Part shown: piece after piece, positions 38,040-49,156 of the stretch | Numbering within the stretch: the stretch's first letter is position 1 | How the letters are laid out: the number at the start of each line of letters is the position of its first letter | Source: Lepiota brunneoincarnata | Taxonomy: Eukaryota > Basidiomycota > Agaricomycetes > Agaricales > Agaricaceae | Length of the DNA: 64,000 bases | Direction of reading: 5' to 3' | Assembly: GCA_023014365.1 (NCBI GenBank) | Contig: JAEBUN010000002.1 | Location: forward strand, 806,001 to 870,000 | Notes under the pieces: model-generated | What the model was told of the DNA's origin: nothing | Seen by the model: only the letters and a program-made list of their open reading frames with translations | The model's database searches: none | Program-made: the position numbers and the translations under genes

Positions 38040-41000
38040 ATGTCCTCTAGCCAATATGGCCAGAGACGAGAGAGAGAACTCGATGAGAACATTGTGTTTC
38101 GCTTACATAATGCAATGAAAAAAAAAGACATGGAAGGCTATCACTCCTGCTTCTGCTTGTTAACATCGATGGATCCACATTCACGTTTCTCACAGTTTAA
38201 CCAACGTAGTCCAAAGTCTGGGCCTCCTCCTATATCGCGTTTTGTATTGGAAACCATGCAGAGGCCCAGTCTCGATACCTTTTCTTCTATCCCTCCACCC
38301 ACAGCATCAGCTAAGAAGAAGACACCATCCAAATCATCACATAACTCTGGACTCCTTGTCAGAAGGCCCATTGCTACCAATTCGCGCATCAAGAGAGATG
38401 AAGTCTACCGTAGGGACATGTATCTTGCTTTCGTCAATAATGCTCTCGAGCAAAAGTTGAATGTGAGATCCACCAGAAGCTCCAGTCATTTCCTCTGATC
38501 ACCTCTCGTACAGGGAAACTCGGAGCCATTTGATGAGCTTGTAAACCAATTCAACCCAAGACGCCAATCTAATCCTTCATCAATCGATACCGCTACCTCC
38601 CTGCGAACATGGATACTCGCCCTAACCCACGTCGTTTCTCGTCTTGACCGTGCCCATTCGAGCCTCGTTGAAGCGATTGTTAATATGCCCTGGACAACCC
38701 TTGATTCAACTACAGTCAAGTCCTATACCGTCTTCATTGGAATATTACTATCCGCTAGACCAGAATATTTATCTCTGGTATTGGGAGAAATTGCTCAGGG
38801 CTTCACTTACCGTATGCACTTTTTTTTCATCAAGGTTTGATACATACTTATCATGTCCACCTACCGTGGACCGAAACCTAGAATCTGGAATACAAGCACT
38901 ATCCCGAGCATTTCCAGAGAGCTCAGCAGACCCAGTTACACGTCGTGTGATCTACGACAGACTACACTACCTTCTACAGCATCTCCTATCCCTTATACCA
39001 ACCCTCCCTTCCACACTGCAATCACTTCTTGTTCGCCACTTTCCCCACAAAAGGCAGAATCAGCTAACGCTTTCCACATACATCCGCAATCTGCTTAGGG
39101 TATCATGCTATTGCCCAGAACTCTCGGAAAAGATACTGGCTACCATCGTTGACGGGGCCATCCAGATCGATGTATGTCCCGCCACCCCATCGGAACTGTT
39201 CGTAACATTGACACGCGCCTCACAGGTTGAAATTCAAGTTGAACTAGAGGAAATCGAAGATGAGGAAAGTCCCGAGGAACAACCTGTCTTCGAAATTGAT
39301 CCCTTCGACATGGTACTAGGCCAGGAGGATCCCGAGTCGTCTGATTTGTCGGACTTGGATGGTTCGGATGATAACGAAGACGCCTTTAGCGACTTATCTT
39401 CTGATGCTGGCGGCTACTCGGACGATAACCCTCTCCCAGAAATACCTACGAATGTGAAACATATACAAGATATGGTCAGGAAACTCGATATGATCCTGAC
39501 CCTGTTGTTCGAGCACTTCAAACGGACACACGCGGCTGCTTCACCGGCTGAAGCAGGGTCAAAGAGCGACAGTGCTTCGCGTCCCGGAACCCTACCCAGT
39601 CTACCCTCACTGCCCCCGCTACCCTCGCACTCGTCTCCGGTGCCACCACCCACACCATCCCCCCCTGTCCCGGGCGCGGGGCCTGAGCACGCCTCTACCT
39701 CCGGGGCGGTATCGAAAAACTCTCTACTTCAAGCTCGCAACAAACGCTCATGAATGTCATGCGAACACAGTTTAACGCCCTTCTTTCTATCTTTGACCGG
39801 ACTATCCTCCGAACGTTCAAATCACGATACACCCAGTTCCTCATATTTTGGTACACCTCCCTCGACCCAGAATTTGCGGACATCTTCCAAGGAATGCTTG
39901 TCGAACGCGCATTGTTCGGTATCTCCCCTTCAGCACCAGGGCACTCTCGATCTCCTGGCGAATTGATCGACGAGGGTGACCTCAGCGCAGGTACCGCTAG
40001 TGTAGGTGGAAGCACAATCACCCGAGCGGCTGCCGCATCATACATTGGTTCGTTTGTCAGTCGTGCTCTGTTCGTAGATACGGAAAGCACAAGAAGGATT
40101 GTGGCAGTGCTCTGTGAGTTTCTTGAAGCTCATTTGGATGAGGTGGAAGAGGCAACACAAACCCTTTCGGCGTCTGTGGTCGTTGGCGGGCTACAACATA
40201 TGATGTTTTATGCTGTCACCCAAACTGTGTTTTTGATATTTTGCTTCAGATGGAGGGAATTGATGGACCTTGGAGAAGGAGAGGATGAAGCGGGGGAGAA
40301 TGGCGGCGTGCCGGCGAGTATGGGAGGTGCATTAGGGGCTGGAGTCGTATGTGGGGGAAGCCGGAAGTGGATGCCTGAATTGAGGGTGTTGCAGAGGGTG
40401 GTGAACAGTGTGCTTAACCCTCTCAAGGTATGTGGCCTCCTTCCCACTATGTGTATTCAGGGTTGATCATCTATGCGTATAATATCATCAGGTCTGCTCT
40501 TCTAATGTCGTCACACAATTTGCGCGCGTTGCCCAAGCGACGAATTTCATCTATTGCTACACCATCCTTGAATCCAACAAACGCTCAGAACACAACTCCA
40601 ACCCTACTAACTCCAACACACCCTCGACGCTCCCTATCTCATCATCAGCGGTTCTTGTTCTCGACAAGGACGATCCTCTCTCTGTAACAGCAGAACTGAA
40701 CACGTTCTTCCCCTTTGATCCATATCGACTCCCCAAATCGGCAGTGTTCATCAAAGACGTGTACCGAGAGTGGTCGAGCGTTTCCATCGACAGCGAATCT
40801 GACGATGATGATTCAGACAATGATGACGAAGTCGAAGCAGATTTTGGTGACGCAAACGGGTTTTCCCCACCGAGCTCACTGCGGGAGGATATGTGCCTAG
40901 CGGTGCCCCGGGCGAACCTACGTAATTCAAACTCAAGATGGAAGGCCGATCATAGCGAAGCGGACGAGAACGATACCACAGGAGGATTGGGAGGAAGTTT

Positions 41001-41073
41001 GGAGCAGATGAGCATTAGCCCGAGGTGTGGGATGGTGATTGGGACGTCGGTTAAGGTGAATTACGCCGAGTGA
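38040..41073 (+). CDS. RRN3: RRN3, RNA polymerase I initiation factor (TIF-IA)
   Basis: Bridges RNA polymerase I to the rDNA promoter and couples rRNA synthesis to growth through phosphorylation. HEAT-like fold. Recognisable blocks: WILALTHVVSRLDRAHSSLVEAI near 38610, LVLGEIAQGFTY/QSGIQALSRAFP across an intron, DRLHYLLQHLLSLIPTLPSTLQ, VRHFPHKRQNQLTLSTYIRNLL, CPELSEKILATIVDGAIQIDV/EIQVELEEIEDE, then an acidic loop (EDPESSDLSDLDGSDDNED) typical of the family. The second half has FLIFWYTSLDPEFADIFQGML, RAAAASYIGSFVSRALF and, near 40700, FFPFDPYRLPKSAVFIKDVYREW. A Pro/Ser-rich insert lies at 39560-39700. Stop at 41073. Nuclear/nucleolar. Confidence 0.95.
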
Positions 41074-41543
41074 TTCCTGGCCGTTGTTTTACTATTATTC
41101 TTGTGTTTTGGCGTCTGCTTTGTTCACTCCTGTGTTTATAGAACAAATCAGAGACTTCTGCGTCCACGTTCATTCTACGACAATGTGCGGGGGCCTTTTA
41201 AGTAAAATTACAATCGTTATTATTCTTCGGTGGCGTGAAAGCGCCACGATACTGAATTTTAGCGGGGCCGCTACATCCAGAGGGCTATTGTGTGTGTGGA
41301 TCGTGAAGGAGTTTCGACAGAACTCAATGTAGAGCATGTGATTTAACATCGCTAATCGAGCAAATGTGGGTGCAGAGGTGTCCAGCTTGGTTATGTTAGT
41401 TCTTCAGGACGCTAATGTCAAGTCGAGAATAGCATTCCATGTACAAATACTTTGATTCACTGAAAATCGGAAAATGTGACAGCAGATATTAAAACACTTT
41501 GGAATAGTCGCCAAGCAGAGTCCAAGTCGTACATGACGGACCC
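41074..41543. other. Convergent intergenic region
   Basis: Between the 3' ends of RRN3 and the membrane gene. AT-rich stretches fit two 3' UTRs; no further gene seen. Confidence 0.5.
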
Positions 41544-43067
41544 TCAAGCCTTCTCACCCGACCCCCGACTCCCACTTGCCACATCATTGCTATAGGACTT
41601 AGGCACAAGGAAATTGAGAATCTCGTTGAGCGCACCGAGTACTGTGATAATGGCCACGACTTGGCCAAAAGTCCACTTTTCTTCACCCGCTTCTACTAAG
41701 TGGCGGTTCTTCTTGACCTGGAGACGATCATCATGGAGGACAACATGGGTTAAAGAGCAGCAAAGTGAGAGGGTGAATCTACTTACATACGCTTCAATAA
41801 GGCCGATTCCGAAGACGACGGGACTAGTGGGTAACTGAGTTAAGCATGGACAAACCAGGATATACAAGGGAAATAAACTCACACAAGGTAAAGGGTGGGC
41901 AGCTGTGCAGCATAAGATCCCAAAAAACCATTTTGTTCCTTTGTATCCTGTTCCGTCGAATTCGCCCCGCCATCTGACCCCCTATTTAACGCCCAAACCA
42001 CGCCTCCGAGGGCAAGCAGCGCAAGAATCATCAAGAACACCGCGAGGAACATCATAAAGCCCCTGAGTGCCGTCCCTGTTGGTGATCTCCATCCAAAGAC
42101 AAATATACGAAGTTGATCGTTACATTCGGCACTTGGGCCAAATGTTCGGGGATTTTTCCACACCGCGAGTAACCATCCACTCATGCAAAACATGGAGACG
42201 ATGGTGAGGATTACAAACTTGAGGGTACCAGCACTCCCACGGCTGCTAAGAATGAAGGAAAATGAGCCTGTCCAAGGGAAATGGTTAGGGAGTCCGCCAT
42301 ACATAATTTGGTTTCACGACCTACGCGAGGCGATGAGGACAATCCAGTAGAAATACAACAGCGAGTTTATCATCATCGCATGATACAGAGACAGGCGACC
42401 CTTGCTAGTTTCAATGATAGAAGCGAGCAGAAGCGCAAAGCCGCCCAATCCGAGAATACCACGCAGACTGTGCAACAAGGGCTCCGTTTTTCGCAACCGC
42501 GGAATGACGGATATAATGCACACAAGCAGATAGAAACTAACGCGAACCTGTGGTTGGGAACGAAATCAAATAGGTATAAGGGGTAGATAATGGAAAGCCT
42601 ACGCCTATTCCAGAAATATCAGGGTTCGCAGGTATTTTGGTGCACTTGTTGTCCAATAGAGAGTCATTTTCACTACCGGTCGTGCTGACAATACTAGTCG
42701 TCGTAGGTGCCGGTACCTGGTTAGCCGTGCTACTAGTGTAGGTCGGTATATTTGGACTAGAAGCTGTCGATGAGGTGGGCGTTACTGTATAAGAGGTAGA
42801 ATCTGAGTAACTGGTATAGCAAGGTCCCTCAGCATCGCAGTTAGGGGAGGTTGTAGGTGGAGAATTCATGCATTCGCGCAGCGGTCCATCGCCTTGGATG
42901 CAATAAGGCGAGCTGGTAAGCGAAGGAGGTGTCGGTTGGACGGTCGAAGTAGTGTAAGAGTAAGGAGTAGGGCCAGGATATGTGCAAGTCGTGTCAGCCT
43001 GACTATGGGCAAGGGCATGGAACAAGGTCAGGATTGCCAGCGTTCCAACACGAGGTGCGATCATCAT
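41544..43067 (-). CDS. Fungal 7-TM membrane protein, NPDI-GIG family, with Ser/Thr-rich ectodomain
   Basis: Homolog of the gene at 22157-23249. It starts with a signal peptide (MMIAPRVGTLAILTLFHALA, second Met at 43064), followed by about 125 residues rich in Ser, Thr and Pro with seven cysteines (CTYPGP, PYCIQGD, RECMNS, PNCDAE, PCYTSY, DNKCTK), expected to be O-glycosylated outside the cell. The motif NPDISGIG/VRVSFYLL then enters the membrane part: seven spans including LLHSLRGILGLGGFALLL, LSLYHAMMINSLLYFYW, TLKFVILTIVSMFCMSGWLLAVW, RGFMMFLAVFLMILALLALGG and FGQVVAIITVLGALNEILNFL. Two intron joins checked (GIG/VRVSF and LIAS/RSFSFIL). Stop at 41544. The ectodomain suggests a surface sensor or wall-stress role, by analogy only. 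Confidence 0.85.
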
Positions 43068-45134
43068 TCGTACCACTCGATAGTTTCTTTCCGGCGAGGC
43101 TTTTATTTTATACAGGGAAAGCTGTTGTGCATGAATTCCAGGCACGGAGTGCCTGTCCAAGTGTTCAAGAACCGGGCGCCAGCCGCGAGACCGCAGACGA
43201 CTTGTTTAACGTGTACGTTGATGCTAGACGCGCGTTGGTCTGTTGCCCAACCAGGGTCTGAGGCAAGGGAACAGAGGCATTCGCATTGGTATGAAGCACC
43301 AGTTTTTGGCCTCCACAAAGTATATCGGCAAGGAATTGGCCATAGAACGCGGTGAGAGCGCAGGAGAGCTGGTCGTAATAGACGACCAAGGCGACAAGGA
43401 CCCAAAGATGCCATTGACGGTGATGTAGAATGTTCTTCCTCCAGGTTCCTGTTCCTGGAGGGTTTTGTTGCTGTAAAATGTGCCCTTGTTCTCGTCATTC
43501 TGGAAAACGGTAAGCTTTAATCCGCAGGCAAGGATTAGCTAGGAGCCTATGAGGTTATACTCACAGATCGACTTCCTCGATGGCGTTCGTAGTGGGGTTG
43601 GTTGGTTAACTGAGTCGGACCAAATGTCGATGGAGCCGCAGGGATAGGGACCCTATAGGCTATGTGCCAAGTGAGATTACGACCTCTGGCGGTGCCCGGC
43701 TTTTATCACAGTTTTAACCGGTGCAAGACTTCAGGCGTAGTACCTGTCGAATCAGTCAGCGCAACATATCGAATCAGGCTTTGTGCCATCAGAGGAGCTA
43801 CAGCTCAATGTACTGTCCAAAGACAGCAATTTCCAATAATCCCGGCATCATGATGCTTGAGACCGATACACATGCAGGGATCGTAAGCATGGGACAAATA
43901 GGCATGAAACAGTATCACCCAGAATGCCATTGAGTACCCACGGAGGAGGGCTATTATAATGGACTTGAGGCGACTCTGAACAAAAGACTACGAATCATAA
44001 CTGTCCCACGTCTAAGGACCCTGAATTATGATATCCTGAGGACCTTGCAAGCAAGGTAACGCTAGGAATAGAGATGGCTCATCTCAGCTTCACGAGATAT
44101 GCGCGAGAACTGAGGTGGCCGAGAGAGAACAGGGGCTACTTATACGTGAGGGGACAATAAACGGCAAGCTGCGAGTGGCCATAGAGTAAAAGAAAAGGTG
44201 TAAGCCTGGGCTTGCTACAGTCCGGTAACAGAACACCTAACATGTTCTGTTATGTCCCTTTTGGTGTAACTGTTACTGCGGCTGTGTGTGAAGAAGGGAG
44301 AACATGACGAAGATAGGAAAAGAAGTACGCAAGGACCAGTGCGCTCAACGCATTGACCGACGAGCTTTGCCATACCGTCGCGATGGCGTTGGCGTGTGTT
44401 TGCGATTCTAACAAAGTGGGGTCCCGGCACAAGCACGTTATTCTTAAGCCCATTATCGTCCATACACCTATCGTATTTGTACATTCATCACTAGGCAAGA
44501 ATATACACACGTGTATTTCGGGGCGGCACTTGCTGAGCCACCATCAACAACGGGGGTTATAGTTCGGTAAAACTAGAGGAAGACGGGCTGGGGACGATGT
44601 GTAAACGTACGTTCGATAGGATTGGCGGGCCTCATTAGATATTGAGTGCTGCTGTGGCGGAGGAACAGTCCGGGAAGGAGTTATAAGCAATCCATTTCAC
44701 GGGGCCTGGGCTGCCCCGAGGTAACCATCTTATGATGGCAAGCGTGCAAGATGTAGATCGAACCCAGAGGCATGATCAGGCTGCGAGCAGCGGAATCGTG
44801 TTCACATCCAAGGCTAATGGAGTTAGTGGACCTCCGAATTGGGACACAACGTGGTTGGGTTCCTGGCCCGCAGTAGGTGAGGCTAGCCTGTGTAAGTAGC
44901 TCGGACGGGTGGCGAATGTGAAATGTGATGAATTGTCTGCCAGCCTCGTGGTTGCATCGTTGGGTACACTCGCAATACACATATACCCCCCTACAGTTTC
45001 CTTACACCTTGACCGGCCACCCATCTTGTCCTTTGATCATTGCACAAGCGTTTAATGGAGTTCGCAGGCTCGAGGTAAGTCGAACTTGGGGGCGAGTAAT
45101 ATGTGATGATGGCCGCTGAAGTCTAAGGCCAAGG
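43068..45134. other. Intergenic region, 2.1 kb
   Basis: Apart from the possible broken gene at 43103-43640 (listed separately), I see no coding region in 43640-45134. Frames of 60-100 codons occur on both strands without splice patterns or motifs. The last part is the promoter of the gene at 45135. Confidence 0.45.
43103..43640 (-). pseudogene. Possible decayed coding segment
   Basis: Three successive protein-like stretches are read in different frames of the minus strand: NDENKGTFYSNKTLQ...FYITVNGIF (about 43490-43400), then LVVYYDQLSCALTAFYGQFL...LPQTLVGQQTNARLAS (43390-43220), then INVHVKQVVCGLAAGARFLNTW to a stop at 43103. A plausible acceptor (TTTTCCAG) precedes the first. They do not join by normal introns, so they may be a frameshifted relic. 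No family recognised. This is a weak call. Confidence 0.22.
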
Positions 45135-46178
45135 ATGCCGCGTGAATTTGTTCCTGCATACACAGTCAGCGAGGTCGAAAGTCCGCATCTATGGAATAAA
45201 CTTGAGCACGGAAGGGCCGAAGATCAACTCGCCGTGGAGGAAGTTTTCATTGCCCCGCCACTACCACGGAGGCCGGATTACCATCGAGGTTATGGAGCTC
45301 GAACGTCGAGACCCTGGGCACCACCGCCGACCCCTTCAACTATGTTTCATGAAGGATTTGGAGGTGTGGGATATAGGACCTATGAGGAAGACGCATACGA
45401 TTGCGACCGTCGTCCGGAGAGGTACTGGCGCCAGCGCTCACCAGTTTCCCCTTCAACAAGCGATGACTCGAGCGTGTGCTCTGCCCAGGAGTGTGAAGAA
45501 TGCGCTTATATGGGTCCTCGACGACGTTACCCTGACTGGAGGCGCAGGAGGTCCACAGAACCAGTGCCCTATGGCACGGTCCCGGGAAACAGTATCGGTC
45601 TTATGCCCACGTCGGCACCAGCCCCGGTGTCACCACATCCTGGGGCTCATCAGTGCGCGTATACCCGTGAACCTCCTCGTGTCTACCGTCTGCACAACTC
45701 GGCAGAGCTCGAACACGTTGGGGGACCGCCTCCAAGAGAGCCTTCCCTCGCCGACAACGCCCCTTCCACTGACGGCACGCACAACCAAATGGTCCTTTAC
45801 CAAGGTGCAACTCGTGAAGGTGGGCATGCCCATTCGGATGGGATGTCAGCTCTCCATTCCAATGACTCCTCATCGAGATGGTCGGTTGCTGGGCAGCGTT
45901 ACCTCTCCGGCGAGGAGACGCGGTCGGATGAGCTATCACACTCGCCTGCGGCTTCATTTGATGGCAGAAGCCTGTACGAGCATCCGGATCCTCGATTCGC
46001 ACGCCATGCACACGCATCCATCGTGCACATGCAGCACCACCCGACAGTGGTGATTGCGCGGTCGGATGTGAGTTATGGGTATGAGGATAGAGACGGATAC
46101 AGCGATGTGAGTGGGAGCGATGGCAGTGAAAGGTCGTTCAGTAGCTATTACTCCGAAGAGTACGGAAGGAGGTACTGA
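45135..46178 (+). CDS. Orphan low-complexity protein, single exon
   Basis: A 347-codon uninterrupted frame, unusual in this intron-rich region. The product has no signal peptide, no membrane span and no domain that I recognise. It is rich in Pro, Arg, Ser, Tyr and His: examples are PLPRRPDYHRGYGARTSR, RPERYWRQRSPVSPSTSDDS, and a C-terminus of acidic/Ser/Tyr type (YSDVSGSDGSERSFSSYYSE). It is predicted to be largely disordered. A pair CSAQECEECAY might bind metal, but only three Cys occur. The +1 frame is also open for 303 codons (45142-46053), so frame choice rests on the longer frame, the better composition and a start near the upstream gap. Probably nuclear or cortical; function unknown. 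Confidence 0.55.
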   Translation: MPREFVPAYTVSEVESPHLWNKLEHGRAEDQLAVEEVFIAPPLPRRPDYHRGYGARTSRPWAPPPTPSTMFHEGFGGVGYRTYEEDAYDCDRRPERYWRQRSPVSPSTSDDSSVCSAQECEECAYMGPRRRYPDWRRRRSTEPVPYGTVPGNSIGLMPTSAPAPVSPHPGAHQCAYTREPPRVYRLHNSAELEHVGGPPPREPSLADNAPSTDGTHNQMVLYQGATREGGHAHSDGMSALHSNDSSSRWSVAGQRYLSGEETRSDELSHSPAASFDGRSLYEHPDPRFARHAHASIVHMQHHPTVVIARSDVSYGYEDRDGYSDVSGSDGSERSFSSYYSEEYGRRY

Positions 46179-46469
46179 TTATGTAATGAACAATGAGCGA
46201 GTCAATAAAGTGCTTAGTCAACGTAGTCACACTGCCTCACCCCCAAACCACCATCTCTGCGGCCCTCTCTGGCCACAATCAACGTCTGGTACGTGCACAC
46301 AGAGTGTCGTGTTGACTCAGATGGTTATGTTTTCCAGACGCAACCCATAGGAGCAGCAGCAGCAGCCACATCTCTCGTTTGCATACTCTCTCTCGCGCCC
46401 ACCGAGAGCCCGCGTTCCCTTCCACTGACCCAACCTCCTCTTCGAATCGGGAAACCCACCTCAAAAACA

Positions 46470-47630
46470 ATGGCATATTCTCAGCCTTTCCCCCTTTCTC
46501 AGGTCAAAGCTGCACAGCAGCAACAGCAGCAGCAGCAGCAGCCTACCTACGGTCCCGATCTCGCCGTTCGTCTCATCTGCCCGGAGTGCAGGGATCCGAA
46601 CCCGAACATCGTCGAGGAGTTTGGCAGCGGGGATCTCGTGTGCGGCAACTGTGGGTTGGTTCTTGGCGATCGTATTGTTGACACCCGGAGTGAATGGAGG
46701 GTAAGTTTCCATTCTTCTGTTCCACTCGCCTCTGTCATTTCTTGTCTTTTCATTGGCATTTGGTATTGAAATCCTGGGCCCACCACACAGACGTTCGCCA
46801 ATGACGAAGGAGATGACCCCTCCCGTGTCGGTGCAGCGTCGGACCCACTCATGGAGGGTATGGAGCAACTCGACACCGTCATCAGCTTCCGAGACGGTGG
46901 TTCGGGAATTGCCCGAGAACTCCAACGCGCTGCCTCTCGTTCCCAGAACTCGCGGTCGGAACGCAATATCCTCACTGCCTTCCGTGACATCTCTAGTTGG
47001 TGTGACCAGTTCTCCCTCCCTAAAACTATCAGCGACATCGCCAAGCAGCTGTACAAAAGGAGCGACGAAGAGAAGCTCCTCCGCGGAAAGCCTCTTGATG
47101 CAGTCATTGCTGCGTGCATCTTCATCGCCTGCCGCCAGGCGCACGTACCGCGGACATTCCGTGAGATATGCACCCTGACCCATGTGTCTAAGAAAGTCTT
47201 GGGTCAGTGTTACAAGGCCCTCGAGCAGGCTTTCAATCTCTCTCCTGGCGCGACAGCGCAGAATAGCAACAACAGCTCGTCACCTACTACGGGTCCCGAG
47301 AATTTGTTGGTGCGGTATTGCAATCACCTCGACTTGCCTGCCAATGTGCAGTCCATATGTTCTGATATCATTGTCACGGCGAGGAAGCATGGCATCGCGG
47401 ATGGTCGGAGTCCCGTGTCGATCGCGGGTGGTGCGATTTACTTCACTTGTCTTTTGTTAGCCAAGCAGAAGTCGGTCAGGGATATCAGTGCCGTTGCTGG
47501 TGTCAGTGAGGGCACGATTAAATTGGTGTATCGGTTGTATTTTGCAGAGAAGGAGAAGTTGGTGAAGCAGGAGTGGATTGATGAGGGCAAGGCAGATTTG
47601 GACAGGCTGCCTTTTGACACTACCAAGTAG
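46470..47630 (+). CDS. SUA7: Transcription initiation factor TFIIB
   Basis: General factor that recruits RNA polymerase II to TBP-bound promoters and sets the start site. Two exons (46470-46700 and 46791-47630) give 356 residues. N-terminal extension with nine Gln, then the zinc ribbon ([10 protein letters not shown]...[14 protein letters not shown], four Cys), the B-reader/linker around [18 protein letters not shown], and two cyclin folds: first with [33 protein letters not shown] and [16 protein letters not shown]; second with [28 protein letters not shown] and [21 protein letters not shown]. Complete and in family order. The polyQ is unusual for TFIIB. Convergent with RRS1 with 197 bp between stop codons. 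Confidence 0.97.
46515..46543 (+). repeat. CAG/CAA trinucleotide repeat (TFIIB polyQ)
   Basis: Nine glutamine codons, nearly all CAG, at the N-terminus of TFIIB. A second short GCA/CAG-type run lies upstream at about 46352-46367 in the 5' leader. Such tracts commonly vary in length between strains. Confidence 0.85.
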
Positions 47631-47827
47631 ATGTAGAAAGGCGTTTACTGTCCACACAAGTCTCTTCCACTTAACGAAGTGTATATTTATATATGCTCTA
47701 TGCAATTCATGGCATTAGGCGATAAACACTTGTAATTAGGTATCAGGACACATTGCACAGGTATGCTTGGACAAGAGAGGGGCAACCATTGACAACAATA
47801 CAAGAAATAAACCATCTCAAATAACAA

Positions 47828-49004
47828 TCACCGTCTGCCTTTCTTGCCTTTCTTTGACCCGCCAGAGTCTAGTTTGTGGGCAAGAGCAACACCACCTTGG
47901 CCCTTACTGGCCGACCGAATGGCCTTGCGGATATTGAGGACGCCATCGTCCGCTGAGGGATCCTTGCGCATTTTCCTGGTGTCGCTCTCCATACGTGACA
48001 GCAGAGCAAGTGAGTTATTTCTTTCTTGTTCGACCGATGTTTCTGTAGGGTCAAACTAAGACAAGGATATCATGAGCACAGGTTCCGAGAGCGTCACAAA
48101 AACAAACGTACCTTGCGTTTCAAGCCGCGTGGTTTCTTCTCCCCTTCAAGCTGACGATCAAACTTGCCCATACTAGCCGTGCTAACTCGAGTGGTGGCAA
48201 GAGTCTTTTCAATGCCGTGTTTACGGTCGCTCTGGTGTGAGGGTTGCGATGGCCCAGCAGCACGACCCAGGTTATCCCGCCTCTGCTTTTCATTCTCGAC
48301 GACACGGGACTTGCGCTCGTCTCTCGCGACCTTACGAGGGTCATAGTCAACGTCTATTGGAAAAGGGGATCAGCGGGATATTAATAGCAATAAATTGAAA
48401 AAAGGTGCAATACCGGCATTAGCAGGGACCTCATGCAACCACTGAGTCTCGGCCTCTTTGTTCTTCCCTTTCCAGCCCCACCTGGAGACCCACTCCTGTT
48501 TCTCCTCATCCCAGACTTTCTTGTCCTTTGTCTTCTTTTGGATACCCTTCGCGGCAGCAAATTTCTGCCATTTTGTCAGCTCTTTGGGCTTTGGAAGGGG
48601 TTTGGACCGTGGTAGACCGAAAGCGGGTGGTGGAAGCATTGCGAGGGGACCATCTGGGGAAGAGGTGGTGGGAAGGTTGAATAGGACACCAATGAGTTTT
48701 TGTGTGGCATCCCTCGCGTTTTTCTCGATATATCCATCGAGGTTTTCACTATAATAAAATAAAAGTAAAATAACTAGCTTGCTTCGATAAGGATAGCATG
48801 TGTGCATACTTGTAATAATCCATGTCGATCTGGTTGGTGTCTGTCACCATTAAATAGCCGGGGTCTATATCATAGCTTTCATCTGCGAGACTGCCTGCAT
48901 CTTGACTGGGACGTGAGTGAGTAAGAGAGCTAGGAAATCAAGTCAAGGAATAGGCAAACGCACTATCGCTCGTTGTATGACTCGAGAATGTTGGAGACGT
49001 CCAT
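47828..49004 (-). CDS. RRS1: RRS1, 60S ribosome biogenesis regulator
   Basis: Nucleolar factor that with Rpf2 brings the 5S RNP into pre-60S particles. Exon 1 (MDVSNILESYNERY) joins QDAGSLADESYDIDPGYL and then DMDYYK/ENLDGYIEKNARDATQ. The RRS1 core follows: LPPPAFGLPRSKPLPKPKELTKWQKFAAAKGI and KVWDEEKQEWVSRWGWKGKNK, near-exact family blocks. Later exons read DVDYDPRKVARDERKSRV and a basic C-terminus ending GGSKKGKKGRR, a likely nucleolar signal. Five exons. Divergent from TAF12, start codons 152 bp apart, so the two share a promoter. Confidence 0.94.
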
Positions 49005-49156
49005 GGTGAAAGGAGTGAGTACCCAAGCAGGGCTATCTTTAAATGAAAAAGAACAAAGGGTTTGTTTGTCTGATGCCCCCGAACCAAATAGAGATCCCTT
49101 TCTCCTTCTTCTCTTCCATACCCTCTTCGAGAACAACGCCCAGGCACACCATCGTC

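Noticed and set aside
46461..47183. 240- and 208-codon minus-strand frames across TFIIB
   Set aside because: They are shadows of the conserved TFIIB coding frame and have no family features of their own.
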